64,000 nucleotides of DNA from Ruminococcus flavefaciens (GTDB taxonomy: Bacteria > Bacillota > Clostridia > Oscillospirales > Ruminococcaceae): NCBI RefSeq assembly GCF_900108555.1, contig NZ_FNWV01000002.1, positions 237,389-301,388 of the forward strand. The letters are read 5' to 3'. Position numbers and translations under genes: made by a program. This document shows, in pieces, positions 16,219 to 24,372 of the stretch. A model generated the notes under the pieces. It did no database searches and was not told where the DNA came from. It saw nothing but the letters and a program-made list of their open reading frames with translations. Positions within the stretch are counted from its first letter, which is position 1. Each line of letters begins with the position of its first letter.

Positions 16219-16574
16219 CAGTCAGACTCCTTCAGCTTTTTCTGCTTTTCGAGTATCCCGTCGTAGACCTTGTACATCTTCTGCACAGTATTTTCAAGGA
16301 AGTAGTAATGCTTGATATAGAATGCAAGGAGCACAAGTATCATAGTGACCAGAATAAGTACGGGTATACTCGCTTTGAATAAAGTTACAGCCATGAATAT
16401 GGTGAGAACAATGGCAAAAAGCATAGTCACAAGGAAGTGGACTATCCTTTCGTGCTGCATGAAGGCTATTTTGTCCTTATGTTCAGCCATTATCTCGTCC
16501 AGTTCATCAAGGCTCGAACAGCTTTCGAGACGCTGCTGAATGTATTTCATGTAATTAGTAAGATACTCAGTCAT
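16218..16574 (-). CDS. Small two-helix membrane protein
   Basis: 118 residues from ATG 16574, chosen because GGAG lies just upstream and the promoter (-10 at 16617-16622) excludes longer readings. A helical, charged N-terminus (YIQQRLESCSSLDELDEIM) is followed by two membrane segments (about 48-66 and 69-88) and a Lys-rich tail. The function is unknown. It overlaps nth by the ATGA junction, which need not mean a shared role. Confidence 0.75.
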   Translation of the reverse strand: MTEYLTNYMKYIQQRLESCSSLDELDEIMAEHKDKIAFMQHERIVHFLVTMLFAIVLTIFMAVTLFKASIPVLILVTMILVLLAFYIKHYYFLENTVQKMYKVYDGILEKQKKLKESD

Positions 16575-16616
16575 TTTCTCACGCTCCATGAACAAAGTTA
16601 ACGAAACTCTAATCAA

Positions 16617-16645
16617 ATTATACACCTTTTTATATAATATGTCAA
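16617..16645 (-). promoter_or_regulatory. Promoter of the small membrane protein-nth operon
   Basis: On the minus strand, TTGACA (16645-16640), 17-bp spacer, TATAAT (16622-16617): full consensus. Confidence 0.85.
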
Positions 16646-16806
16646 TACAAAACTGCAAAAATATGTAGAAAAAATGACTTTATTAACACTTTGGTAATTT
16701 AAGCTTAAATTAAGCGGCTTTTTGCACTATATGTCAAACTTGTTTTCTCCCAATTGTGCGTGTATACGAAAATTATATACAATATGAGAACAATTAAGCT
16801 TACTTC

Positions 16807-16834
16807 TTGATTTTAACTGAAATTATAGTATAAT
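16807..16834 (+). promoter_or_regulatory. Promoter of the GH26 gene
   Basis: TTGATT (16807-16812), 16-bp spacer, TATAAT (16829-16834), 43 bp before the start codon. Confidence 0.65.
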
Positions 16835-16876
16835 TAAAGTACAGAAAATTTTTATTTAATAGGAGGATATAAAAAC

Positions 16877-19123
16877 ATGGGAATTAAAATTCTGAAAAAG
16901 GCGGGTTCTGCTATTATGTCAGCAGCACTTCTGCTGAACTGTGCCGTTTACAGTGCTCCTACTGTAACAGCAGCCGATGCGCCGCTTAAATTCGAGTTTG
17001 AGGACGCAAAGTACACAGGCACCATAACCGTTGAAAAGGACGCAAATGCAAGCGGCGGTTCTGCACTTAAAATGACAGACAGCGGAACTATAACTATGAC
17101 AGTAAAGGTAGATGAGGCAGGCCCTTACAAGCTTATATTCCACGCTTTCGGAATAGGCACAGACAAGCAGCAGAATTTAAGTGTCAACGGAACTTCACAG
17201 GGCGCACTTGGCATACCAGAGGGTACAGAGTATCAGGAGATAGCACTTCCTGCCATCGTACTCAAGGCAGGGGAGAATACCATTACTATCGACAAGTCAT
17301 GGGGCTGGTCACAGTTCGATTATCTCGAAGTAGAGCCAATGGGCGCAACAAAGATCGAGGCAAAGCAGACGACTCCATGCGATCAGTTGGCAACAGTTGA
17401 GACACAGAGCCTTATGGCTTATCTTGCAGAGGTATACGGCAAGAACATAATCTCAGGTCAGCAGGAGATATACAGCGGCGGACCTCACGGACTTGAGACC
17501 GAGTTCGAGTACTTAAAGGAAACAACAGGACATTATCCCGCTATCCGCGGCTTTGACTACGGTAATTTCTGCTGTCCGCTCTACGGCAGCGATGACGGCT
17601 CAACAAAGCGTATCATCGACTGGGTAAAGAACAAGGGTGGTATCGCAACAGCTTCATATCACATCAACGTGCCAAAGGATTTCGCAAACTATACTATCGG
17701 CACGAAAATGGACTGGTCATTGTCCACCTACACAGCAAAGGATACCGACTTCTCGCCTTCAAAGGCTGCAACTCCCGGCACAAAGGAGAACGAGTATTAC
17801 CTCTCCACACTGAAAACACTTGCCGCAGAGTTCAATAAGCTTGAAGCTGAGGGCGTACCTGTTATCTGGAGACCTCTTCACGAAGCCGAAGGCGGCGGCG
17901 GTGAGGACGGCTCATGGTTCTGGTGGGGCAGAGAAGGCTCTGAGGCTTACAAGAAGCTTTGGATATACACATACAATACCCTTACCAACGACCTCAACTG
18001 CCACAACCTTATCTGGGAGTGGAACAGCTACAACTACGCTAATTCCGCTAACTGGTATCCCGGTGACGCATATGTAGATATAATCGGATATGACAAGTAC
18101 AACTGTACTGTATACCTTGAAGAAAACGGCTGGCAGGCTTCTCTCAGACATGACGACAGCCCGATAAGCTCCACATTCTATGGTATCATAGACAAGTATG
18201 ACGGAGCTAAAATGGTCGCAATGGCTGAGAACGACTGCTTCTCAACACCTGACAAGCTTCAGGAGGAAAAGGCAGGCTGGCTTTATTTCTGCACATGGTA
18301 CGACGGCGGCAGCGATAACACCAACTTCCTTACAAATCCTGTATTCAACACCAAGGAAGACACTATCGCAATGTACCAGAGCGATTACTGTATAACTCTT
18401 GATGAGCTTCCGAAGGATCTCTACAAGAAGGAAGGCATCACTCCCCCCGATCCTTCCAAGGTAACAACTACTACCACCACAACTGCTGATCCCAGCGTAA
18501 CGACTACTACGACGACTGCGCCTTACAAGTTCTCTATTCAGAAGAAGAGCGTAACTATCCCCGAAAGACCTGAAAACGGTTTGGGAAAGTGTATGAATAT
18601 AACTCTCTCAGGCGCACCGAATGCATCTATTGGCGGTGCAATAGGCTACGGTACAACTGCTGACGACTGGAAGAACGTCGAGTGGGATTGTAAGCTCAAC
18701 GACGAAGGAAAGGCAACGATAAGTGTTGATATCAGTGATATGCCTGACAGCTTCAAGACCTGCGAGGTACAGGTATGGTGGTCGAATGTATGGAATTCAG
18801 CTACTGAAAAGGCTGTTGATAAGCCTTACACTATCGAAAAATGCGAAGTAGAGTACCTCATGGGCGGCGATAATGATCCGTTATGGGGCGATGCAAACTA
18901 TGACGGCGAAGTTGATATGAGCGACGTTGTACTTATAATGCAGTCTCTTGCAAATCCGAATAAGTTCGGACTTGATGGAACTGATCCGCATCATCTTATT
19001 GGAAAAGGCGCATACCTTGCAGACGTTGACAAGTCCAGCGAAGGCATTACATCAAACGATGCACTGAGGATACAGGAGTATCTCCTTAACAAGGTAGAAA
19101 CACTTGATCCAACAGCAAAATAA
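16877..19123 (+). CDS. Cellulosomal GH26 beta-mannanase with CBM35-like module and dockerin
   Basis: 748 residues. Signal peptide (1 to about 33, ending TVTAADA); CBM35-like beta-sandwich (about 35-155, FEFEDAKYTGT to FDYLEVEPMG); GH26 barrel (about 160-515); Thr-rich linker (about 528-553); a second beta-rich module (about 555-665, with CEVQVWWSN), probably a carbohydrate-binding module; dockerin (about 670-748). The acid/base is Glu336 in WRPLHEAEG and the likely nucleophile Glu451 in VAMAEND, as in GH26. The dockerin carries GDANYDGEVDMSDVVLIMQS and a second calcium loop near TSNDALRIQEYLL, the R. flavefaciens type. It should cut beta-1,4-mannan in plant cell walls while held on a scaffoldin. 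The gene is monocistronic with its own promoter and terminator. Confidence 0.95.
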   Translation: MGIKILKKAGSAIMSAALLLNCAVYSAPTVTAADAPLKFEFEDAKYTGTITVEKDANASGGSALKMTDSGTITMTVKVDEAGPYKLIFHAFGIGTDKQQNLSVNGTSQGALGIPEGTEYQEIALPAIVLKAGENTITIDKSWGWSQFDYLEVEPMGATKIEAKQTTPCDQLATVETQSLMAYLAEVYGKNIISGQQEIYSGGPHGLETEFEYLKETTGHYPAIRGFDYGNFCCPLYGSDDGSTKRIIDWVKNKGGIATASYHINVPKDFANYTIGTKMDWSLSTYTAKDTDFSPSKAATPGTKENEYYLSTLKTLAAEFNKLEAEGVPVIWRPLHEAEGGGGEDGSWFWWGREGSEAYKKLWIYTYNTLTNDLNCHNLIWEWNSYNYANSANWYPGDAYVDIIGYDKYNCTVYLEENGWQASLRHDDSPISSTFYGIIDKYDGAKMVAMAENDCFSTPDKLQEEKAGWLYFCTWYDGGSDNTNFLTNPVFNTKEDTIAMYQSDYCITLDELPKDLYKKEGITPPDPSKVTTTTTTTADPSVTTTTTTAPYKFSIQKKSVTIPERPENGLGKCMNITLSGAPNASIGGAIGYGTTADDWKNVEWDCKLNDEGKATISVDISDMPDSFKTCEVQVWWSNVWNSATEKAVDKPYTIEKCEVEYLMGGDNDPLWGDANYDGEVDMSDVVLIMQSLANPNKFGLDGTDPHHLIGKGAYLADVDKSSEGITSNDALRIQEYLLNKVETLDPTAK

Positions 19124-19127
19124 AACG

Positions 19128-19157
19128 AAAAAGCTGCACTTCATGTGCAGCTTTTTT
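19128..19157 (+). terminator. Terminator of the GH26 gene
   Basis: AAAAAGCTGCAC/GTGCAGCTTTTTT around a 5-nt loop. Confidence 0.92.
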
Positions 19158-19180
19158 AATGTATAATTGTTGGCGGAAAT

Positions 19181-19260
19181 TTTGTAGGGAACGCCGCCAT
19201 CGGCGTTCCGTTTGATACGTAACGTGTTCTGCGGAATGGTGGGAGCACCGTTCCCTACAA
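19181..19260. repeat. TTGTAGGGAA/TTCCCTACAA inverted-repeat element
   Basis: An 80-bp segment bounded by a perfect 10-bp terminal inverted repeat, with an inner palindrome AACGCCGCCATCGGCGTT. It belongs to the TGTAGGGG palindrome family of this window but keeps both ends apart like a miniature element. Confidence 0.6.
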
Positions 19261-19303
19261 TTGGTAATTTGAAGTCCATGTGTAATTGGACTTTGAATTA
19301 CCG

Positions 19304-19414
19304 TTCATGGGCTCGGCATAATTATTGCGCTGTAAGCGATGTACGATCAGCAAATCTGATGAGAGTGAGCGAGTTTACGAGCGACAACGTGGCAAGGGTG
19401 CAGCGTCACGCTGC
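19304..19414. repeat. Dispersed intergenic module, copy 2
   Basis: Shares TTCATGGG, GCATAATTATTG, CTGTAAGCGATGTA, GCGAGTTTACGAGCGACAAC and GTGGCAAGGGTGCAGCGTCA with 11778-11885, with a diverged middle. The end is the perfect palindrome GCAGCGT-C-ACGCTGC. Confidence 0.7.
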
Positions 19415-19425
19415 CTAACGGCTCA

Positions 19426-20022
19426 TCAGTCCTCAGTCATTCTTGACTTTATATATTCTTCAAGCAGGTCAACAGTTCTGTCGATACCGAGACGTGAGCT
19501 GTTGATGCTGAGGTCATAGAGTCTTGAATCGCCCCAGTGACCGTCGCAGTGATAGTTGTGGTAACGCTTTCTTTTGCGGTCCTTTTTGTCGATGAAAGCC
19601 TTAGCCTTGTCTTCTGAAAGCTCATAGATGCTCATTACACGCTTGATCTTTTCGTCCATATCACCGAGTATGAACAGTGAAACGAGACACTTGAAATCGC
19701 GGAGCTTAGTCTCTGAGCAGCGTCCTACAACTACGAAGGACTCGCCGCTTGCAGCCTTTTCTCTGAGGAAGCTGAACTGCATCTCGGCAATATTATCCTC
19801 AATGGAATTGCTGTAGCCGTTTACTCTGCGTGAGAGGAGGTGGTTCTTTGGCTTTTCGTTGTACTTTTCGATCTCCTCGGGAGTAAGACCTGTTTTGTTG
19901 GCGATCTCTGTGATGAGATGACGGTCGTATATCGGTATCTTGAAACGCCTTGCGAGCTGTTCGGCGATATTTTTACCGCCGCTTCCGAATTCACGACCTA
20001 CTGAAATGATTACCTGTGACAT
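19426..20022 (-). CDS. Cytidylate kinase-like family protein
   Basis: 198 residues. The N-terminus IISVGREFGSGGKNIAEQLA is the nucleotide-binding loop of the cytidylate-kinase-like family (GSGG in place of a standard P-loop). IYDRHLITEIA and VVVGRCSE follow as in relatives, and the C-terminal half is Lys/Arg-rich (KKDRKRKRYHNYH). Members are common in Clostridia and are not the housekeeping Cmk; the substrate is not established. It lies 22 bp behind the permease gene on the same strand, so probably in one transcript. Confidence 0.85.
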   Translation of the reverse strand: MSQVIISVGREFGSGGKNIAEQLARRFKIPIYDRHLITEIANKTGLTPEEIEKYNEKPKNHLLSRRVNGYSNSIEDNIAEMQFSFLREKAASGESFVVVGRCSETKLRDFKCLVSLFILGDMDEKIKRVMSIYELSEDKAKAFIDKKDRKRKRYHNYHCDGHWGDSRLYDLSINSSRLGIDRTVDLLEEYIKSRMTED

Positions 20023-20044
20023 ATATATTCCCCCTTAAATTAAA

Positions 20045-21397
20045 TTATAAATAACGTACAAAGAGATAAACGGTTGAGATAGCGAGTACTATAACTGTAG
20101 CAGGAGCGATCTTTTTGCAGTATCTTCCCCAGCCGATAGGATAGCCGTTTTTCTGAGCAACGGAAGTACCCACAACGTTTGCGGAAGCTCCGATAGGAGT
20201 AGCACTTCCGCCGATATCAGTACCGATAGCAAGTGACCATGCAAGAGTTGATATCGGAACGCCCGATGTCTCTGCAAGGCTCTGGATGATAGGTACCATA
20301 GTTGCAGCGAACGGGATATTGTCCACGAAAGCACTTGCGATAGCAGATACCCAAAGGATAATAGCGATCATGAGCTTTATGTTGCCGCCGCTGATGTTGC
20401 CGATGAAGTTTGCAATGAGTTCGAGTATTCCTGTTTCTTCAAGACCGCTTACAACGATGAAGAGTCCGATGAAGAAGATCAGTGTCTTATAGTCAACTTT
20501 CTTGAGAAGCTCAACAGCGTGTTTGCCGAAAGCTATGAGAGTGATAGCTGCTATGAAAAGACCGATAGTAGCAACTGTAAGGTGAGTAGTTGCGTGAGTA
20601 ACAAGAAGCAGGACAGCGCAGGCGAAGATTACACAGCTTATTGCGAAATCCTTCTTGTTTGTGATAGCCTCTGAGGGCTTAGGGAATTTGCTCATATCCA
20701 CAGGAGCACTTTTATCTCCTGCGAGCTCCTTGCGGAATGCAAAGTAGAGGAAGAGTACCGATACTACAAGGCATATACCTGCGCAGAGACCTGTGTTTGT
20801 AAGGAAGTCGAAGAATGAAAATCCCAGTGAAGTACCGACGATGATATTCGGAGGATCTCCGCACATTGTTGCCGAACCGCCAAGGTTAGCGCAGAATATC
20901 TCAGAGAGTATCATAGGTACGGGATTGAATTTGAGGAGTGAAGCAAGTTCTATAGTGACAGCTGCAAGGAACATGATAACTGTGATACTGTCGATAAACA
21001 TTGAGAGTACCGCAGACATTACCATAAATGTAATGAATATCGGGATAGTTTTGCATTTTACGAGATAGGCTATCTTCATACAGAGCCATCGGAAAAAGCC
21101 TGCTTTTGCCATGCCTTCTACCATGACCATCATACCTGCGATAAAGAGTATGGTCGCCCAGTTGATACCTTTGCTTTCGCTTTCAGTGACCTGATACCAG
21201 AAGTCTTTGGTAGCAAAATTCTTGAGAGCGAGGGTGTCCATGATAGCCGTGCCGTTTCGCATACAAATACCGAAAACGACTACCAGCGTGAGGATACCGC
21301 TGCCGAGTGTTACATAGTGCCTTTCTATCTTGTCGAGAACGATCATAATGAACATTCCCACGAAGATAACAACGGCAAAGATCTGTGCTGCTGACAT
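20045..21397 (-). CDS. ArsB/NhaD/SLC13-type ion permease
   Basis: 450 residues from ATG 21397, which has TGGAGGTTTT upstream; the longer reading to 21502 has no Shine-Dalgarno and overlaps the promoter. About eleven hydrophobic segments. Typical stretches are GGSATMCGDPPNIIVGTSLG and, in the second half, FVDNIPFAATMVPI and GTDIGGSATPIGASANVV, the paired signatures of the ion transporter superfamily (arsenite, Na+/H+ and dicarboxylate carriers). The substrate cannot be fixed from these motifs, and no arsenic genes are near. Its transcript probably continues into the kinase-like gene. Confidence 0.88.
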   Translation of the reverse strand: MSAAQIFAVVIFVGMFIMIVLDKIERHYVTLGSGILTLVVVFGICMRNGTAIMDTLALKNFATKDFWYQVTESESKGINWATILFIAGMMVMVEGMAKAGFFRWLCMKIAYLVKCKTIPIFITFMVMSAVLSMFIDSITVIMFLAAVTIELASLLKFNPVPMILSEIFCANLGGSATMCGDPPNIIVGTSLGFSFFDFLTNTGLCAGICLVVSVLFLYFAFRKELAGDKSAPVDMSKFPKPSEAITNKKDFAISCVIFACAVLLLVTHATTHLTVATIGLFIAAITLIAFGKHAVELLKKVDYKTLIFFIGLFIVVSGLEETGILELIANFIGNISGGNIKLMIAIILWVSAIASAFVDNIPFAATMVPIIQSLAETSGVPISTLAWSLAIGTDIGGSATPIGASANVVGTSVAQKNGYPIGWGRYCKKIAPATVIVLAISTVYLFVRYL

Positions 21398-21473
21398 TAA
21401 AAAACCTCCATAAGAGCGGAACAGTTCCGCGTAATAAACCTTTCTATTTAAATAGGAAAATATACCATAGCGA

Positions 21474-21502
21474 ATTATAGCACAAAAAATAAGGTAATTC
21501 AA
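21474..21502 (-). promoter_or_regulatory. Promoter of the permease gene
   Basis: On the minus strand, TTGAAT (21502-21497), 17-bp spacer, TATAAT (21479-21474). The rest of 21398-21775 shows only the divergent promoter below. Confidence 0.65.
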
Positions 21503-21662
21503 GGCAAAAATTGATATTTTTTCTAAAAAGTCGAATTTTGGACAAGCTGTACCTTTTTAACTCAAAAGTGAAGATTTTTTTGTTATTGTGTCGTCTAAAA
21601 TATTCAGAAAAAGCTCTCAAAGACACATGGCAGGCAGGCTGAAAAAAATTTTATGGCACGTA

Positions 21663-21691
21663 TTGCTTTATTCATAATTATGTGTTATAAT
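21663..21691 (+). promoter_or_regulatory. Promoter of the Ca/Na antiporter gene
   Basis: TTGCTT (21663-21668), 17-bp spacer, TATAAT (21686-21691). A leader of ~75 nt follows; no known riboswitch motif seen. Confidence 0.6.
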
Positions 21692-21775
21692 AATAAAGGC
21701 AAGCGATAGTTTTATGGAACTCTTTTTAGGTTCTTATGAACTCGAAATAAAATATTGCCGATAGGAGATCATAGA

Positions 21776-22714
21776 ATGTTGAAATATATTTTGCTCATAG
21801 TTGGATTTATATTGCTTATCAAGGGGGCGGATTTCTTCGTTGACGGAAGCTCGGCAGTTGCCAAGCGTCTGAAAGTACCTGCTCTGATAATCGGTATGAC
21901 TATAGTTGCAATGGGAACAAGTCTGCCCGAGACATCGGTAAGCGTAAGTGCTTCCGTGCTGGGTAAGAACGACCTTGCCATAAGCAACGCTGTGGGCTCG
22001 AATATATTCAATCTTATGGTGGTATGCGGAGTCTGTGCAGTCCTTTGTCCTATGGCGATAGGCAAAGAGACACTGAAAAAAGACCTGCCGTTTTCCATAA
22101 TAGTAGCAGGAGTGCTCCTTGCACTGGGAGCAGTAACGGGAACTGTAATGCGCTGGGGCGGAGTTATACTCCTCGCGCTGTTTGCGTTCTTCCTTTATAT
22201 GATGATAAGCTCTGCGAAAAAAGCAAGAGATGCAGGAGAGCTTACAGAAGAGGACGAATACAAGATAATGCCCGTGTGGAAATGCCTTGTGTTTATAATC
22301 GGAGGAGCAGCTGCCATAGCAGTCGGCGGAAAAATGGTGGTTGACGGAGCTTCCGACATAGCCCGTGCTTTCGGAATGTCGGACAACCTTATCGGAATGA
22401 CTATAGTTGCTCTCGGAACGAGCCTCCCCGAGCTTGTAACATCTATCGTAGCCGCAAGAAAAGGCGAGGTAGATATGGCTCTGGGAAATGTAGTAGGCTC
22501 TAATATATTCAATATCCTGTTCGTACTTGGTATAGCCTCGACTATATCACCTATTGCATTCACAATGCAGAACACCATAGATACGGCAGTTCTCATAGCA
22601 ATGAGCCTGCTTGTGCTTATACTGTGTCTGCCGAAGAAAAAGCTGCTCAGGTGGCATGGCGGATTGATGCTTGCGGTATATGCAGGATATACAACGTATA
22701 TTTTTATGAGATAA
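21776..22714 (+). CDS. CaCA-family calcium/sodium antiporter (YrbG type)
   Basis: 312 residues starting at ATG 21776 behind AGGAG. The two inverted alpha-repeats are obvious: GMTIVAMGTSLPETSVSVSA with SNAVGSNIFNLMVV in the first half, and GMTIVALGTSLPELVTSIVA with GNVVGSNIFNILFV in the second. The acidic residue in each GTSLPE motif belongs to the ion site of the family. About ten membrane segments. It exchanges Ca2+ for Na+ (or H+) across the membrane. The zinc-ribbon array follows 15 bp later. Confidence 0.94.
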   Translation: MLKYILLIVGFILLIKGADFFVDGSSAVAKRLKVPALIIGMTIVAMGTSLPETSVSVSASVLGKNDLAISNAVGSNIFNLMVVCGVCAVLCPMAIGKETLKKDLPFSIIVAGVLLALGAVTGTVMRWGGVILLALFAFFLYMMISSAKKARDAGELTEEDEYKIMPVWKCLVFIIGGAAAIAVGGKMVVDGASDIARAFGMSDNLIGMTIVALGTSLPELVTSIVAARKGEVDMALGNVVGSNIFNILFVLGIASTISPIAFTMQNTIDTAVLIAMSLLVLILCLPKKKLLRWHGGLMLAVYAGYTTYIFMR

Positions 22715-22729
22715 AGGGGGAGATGTAAG

Positions 22730-23086
22730 GTGTATTGTCAGAAATGCGGTTCGATGTACGATGACGGACAGCCCTGTTGTCCTTACTGCAAAACGCCGAG
22801 AGCAGGCGTGAACAATTCCCAGTTCCACGGCTTGATGCCGCCTTTAGACCGTAACGGTATGCCTTGCTATGATCCCGGTGATACACCTGCCGAAACAGGC
22901 ATAATAATACTCTCTCTGCTTGTACCGCTCGTAGGGATAATATTCGGCTGCATCTGCCTTAAAAATAATGAGAAAAGAGCAGGAAATGCCTATCTTATTG
23001 CAGCGGCTGCAAGGTATATTATCTTGCTGTTTCTGGTATTTGCCTTTGTTTTTCACTTTTTTTCTTTTTTCACGTTTTTCCTGTAA
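22730..23086 (+). CDS. Zinc-ribbon membrane protein, array member 1
   Basis: 118 residues with a GTG start behind GGGGGAGATGTAAG. The N-terminal zinc ribbon has two Cys pairs, CQKC and CPYC, and reads MYCQKCGSMYDDGQPCCPYC. After a Pro/Gly-rich spacer come two hydrophobic segments (about 59-78 and 85-115). It is probably a membrane protein with a small metal-binding head in the cytosol. The function is unknown. It is the most divergent of four neighbours with the same plan. Confidence 0.75.
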   Translation: MYCQKCGSMYDDGQPCCPYCKTPRAGVNNSQFHGLMPPLDRNGMPCYDPGDTPAETGIIILSLLVPLVGIIFGCICLKNNEKRAGNAYLIAAAARYIILLFLVFAFVFHFFSFFTFFL

Positions 23087-23103
23087 GATAGGAGGTATGT
23101 TTT

Positions 23104-23457
23104 ATGATCTGTCCGTATTGTGGAGCATCAATATCCGAGAACGAAGAAAAGTGCCCTTACTGTGATTCTTACATAGATCATAATGACAGAAATATAGATG
23201 ATAATGGCAGACCGACTCATATAATTAAAATTTCCCCGAAACGAGATGATTTTGTTTATAATGAGGAAAACTACGATCAGCTTAGACTGCCGCTTGTATT
23301 TCTGTCGATGATACCTTTATTAGGTATAATTCTTGGCGTAATGTGTATCAAAGGCGGAGCACCAAAATGCGGTAAGATATACCTTGGAGTGGCTTTAGTG
23401 TCGCTGTTCCTTTTCCCACTCATGAAAAGATTGATTTTTATGTATTTGTTCTTTTAA
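23104..23457 (+). CDS. Zinc-ribbon membrane protein, array member 2
   Basis: 117 residues. The first 20, MICPYCGASISENEEKCPYC, carry two CPYC pairs and are almost identical to member 4 (23866), which has CPHC first. Two hydrophobic segments near the C-terminus (about 58-79 and 90-117). AGGAGG lies 8-13 nt upstream of the ATG. The near-identical ribbon but different tails suggest duplication followed by divergence of the membrane part. Confidence 0.75.
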   Translation: MICPYCGASISENEEKCPYCDSYIDHNDRNIDDNGRPTHIIKISPKRDDFVYNEENYDQLRLPLVFLSMIPLLGIILGVMCIKGGAPKCGKIYLGVALVSLFLFPLMKRLIFMYLFF

Positions 23458-23472
23458 AGGAGGGTGAAGGCT

Positions 23473-23796
23473 GTGAAATGTCCTAACTGTGGAGGTTCAT
23501 TATCAGAGAATGATATTCAGTGCCCATACTGTGATACATTTTTTGATACATATGATGATGATTATCAATTAGGTTTTAAGATACAAAAGGTAAATCCCGA
23601 AGATGACAAGATAAATATCCTGATCTTGCTTATATCAATTATTACTCCTGTCGGACTTACTGTCGCAGTGGTATATTACCTTATTGGTTATGTAAAATGT
23701 GCAAAAGCATCTTTGATAGCAGCGTTTACGCCTTTAGTTCTGGCTATTGCGGGAGCATTGGTATTTGGCATTGCGGAGCTTATAAAGGCTTTATGA
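23473..23796 (+). CDS. Zinc-ribbon membrane protein, array member 3
   Basis: 107 residues from GTG 23473; the earlier in-frame GTG at 23464 lies almost on the Shine-Dalgarno AAAGGAGGG. Ribbon CPNC/CPYC, acidic Asp/Tyr-rich spacer, then two hydrophobic segments (about 48-71 and 80-105). Same architecture and spacing as its neighbours. No partner domain or catalytic motif. Confidence 0.72.
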   Translation: MKCPNCGGSLSENDIQCPYCDTFFDTYDDDYQLGFKIQKVNPEDDKINILILLISIITPVGLTVAVVYYLIGYVKCAKASLIAAFTPLVLAIAGALVFGIAELIKAL

Positions 23797-23865
23797 CAGG
23801 TGTGTTTTATCTTTTGAAATATCGTTTTTTAGTGTTATATTATTTTAAGGTGGTGTTAAATAATT

Positions 23866-24249
23866 ATGATCTGTCCACATTGCGGAGCATCTATATCAGA
23901 GAACGAAGAGAAATGCCCATACTGTGATTCATTTCTTGATACAAAAAAGAAGAATATCAATATAGAGGATATTCAAAGGGAGATACATGACAAGATATCT
24001 CCTTTGCAGAGCGATCCCGATGACAAGCCAAATGCATTTATGATCATACTATCATTGATCACACCTATAGGAATCCTTTTGTTTATAATCAATCTGATGA
24101 TGGAGCGCCCGAAAAGTGCAAAGGCCTGCTTTTTGGCAGCATTTATCACAATGTTCATTTTTGTATTCGGCTTTATCATATTCGGCTTTTTTGAAATGCA
24201 TTCAATGTCAAGTTCCATGCCGGATATGCCTGATTTTTTTGTGAATTAG
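23866..24249 (+). CDS. Zinc-ribbon membrane protein, array member 4
   Basis: 127 residues with ribbon CPHC/CPYC, a charged spacer (KKKNINIEDIQREIHDK), two hydrophobic segments (about 61-80 and 92-113) and a short Met/Ser-rich tail. It is separated from member 3 by 69 bp, a wider gap than between the others. A bidirectional terminator follows. Confidence 0.75.
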   Translation: MICPHCGASISENEEKCPYCDSFLDTKKKNINIEDIQREIHDKISPLQSDPDDKPNAFMIILSLITPIGILLFIINLMMERPKSAKACFLAAFITMFIFVFGFIIFGFFEMHSMSSSMPDMPDFFVN

Positions 24250-24297
24250 ATAAGAATATCATCGAACCAAAGGAAGTTTATATAATATCTGCAAAAT

Positions 24298-24341
24298 AAG
24301 CTCCCGACAGCGTCAAAAGATCGCTGTCGGGAGCTTTTTCT
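24298..24341. terminator. Bidirectional terminator between convergent genes
   Basis: A perfect 15-bp stem AAGCTCCCGACAGCG/CGCTGTCGGGAGCTT with TTTTTC on the plus side; it closes the zinc-ribbon array and the beta-propeller gene. Confidence 0.92.
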
Positions 24342-24372
24342 ATACTGAAAGATCATACAAAGGAGGTGATCA

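Noticed and set aside
21398..21775. Manganese (yybP-ykoY) riboswitch before the Ca/Na antiporter gene
   Set aside because: The ~75-nt leader lacks the GGGGAGUA-type consensus and a terminator.
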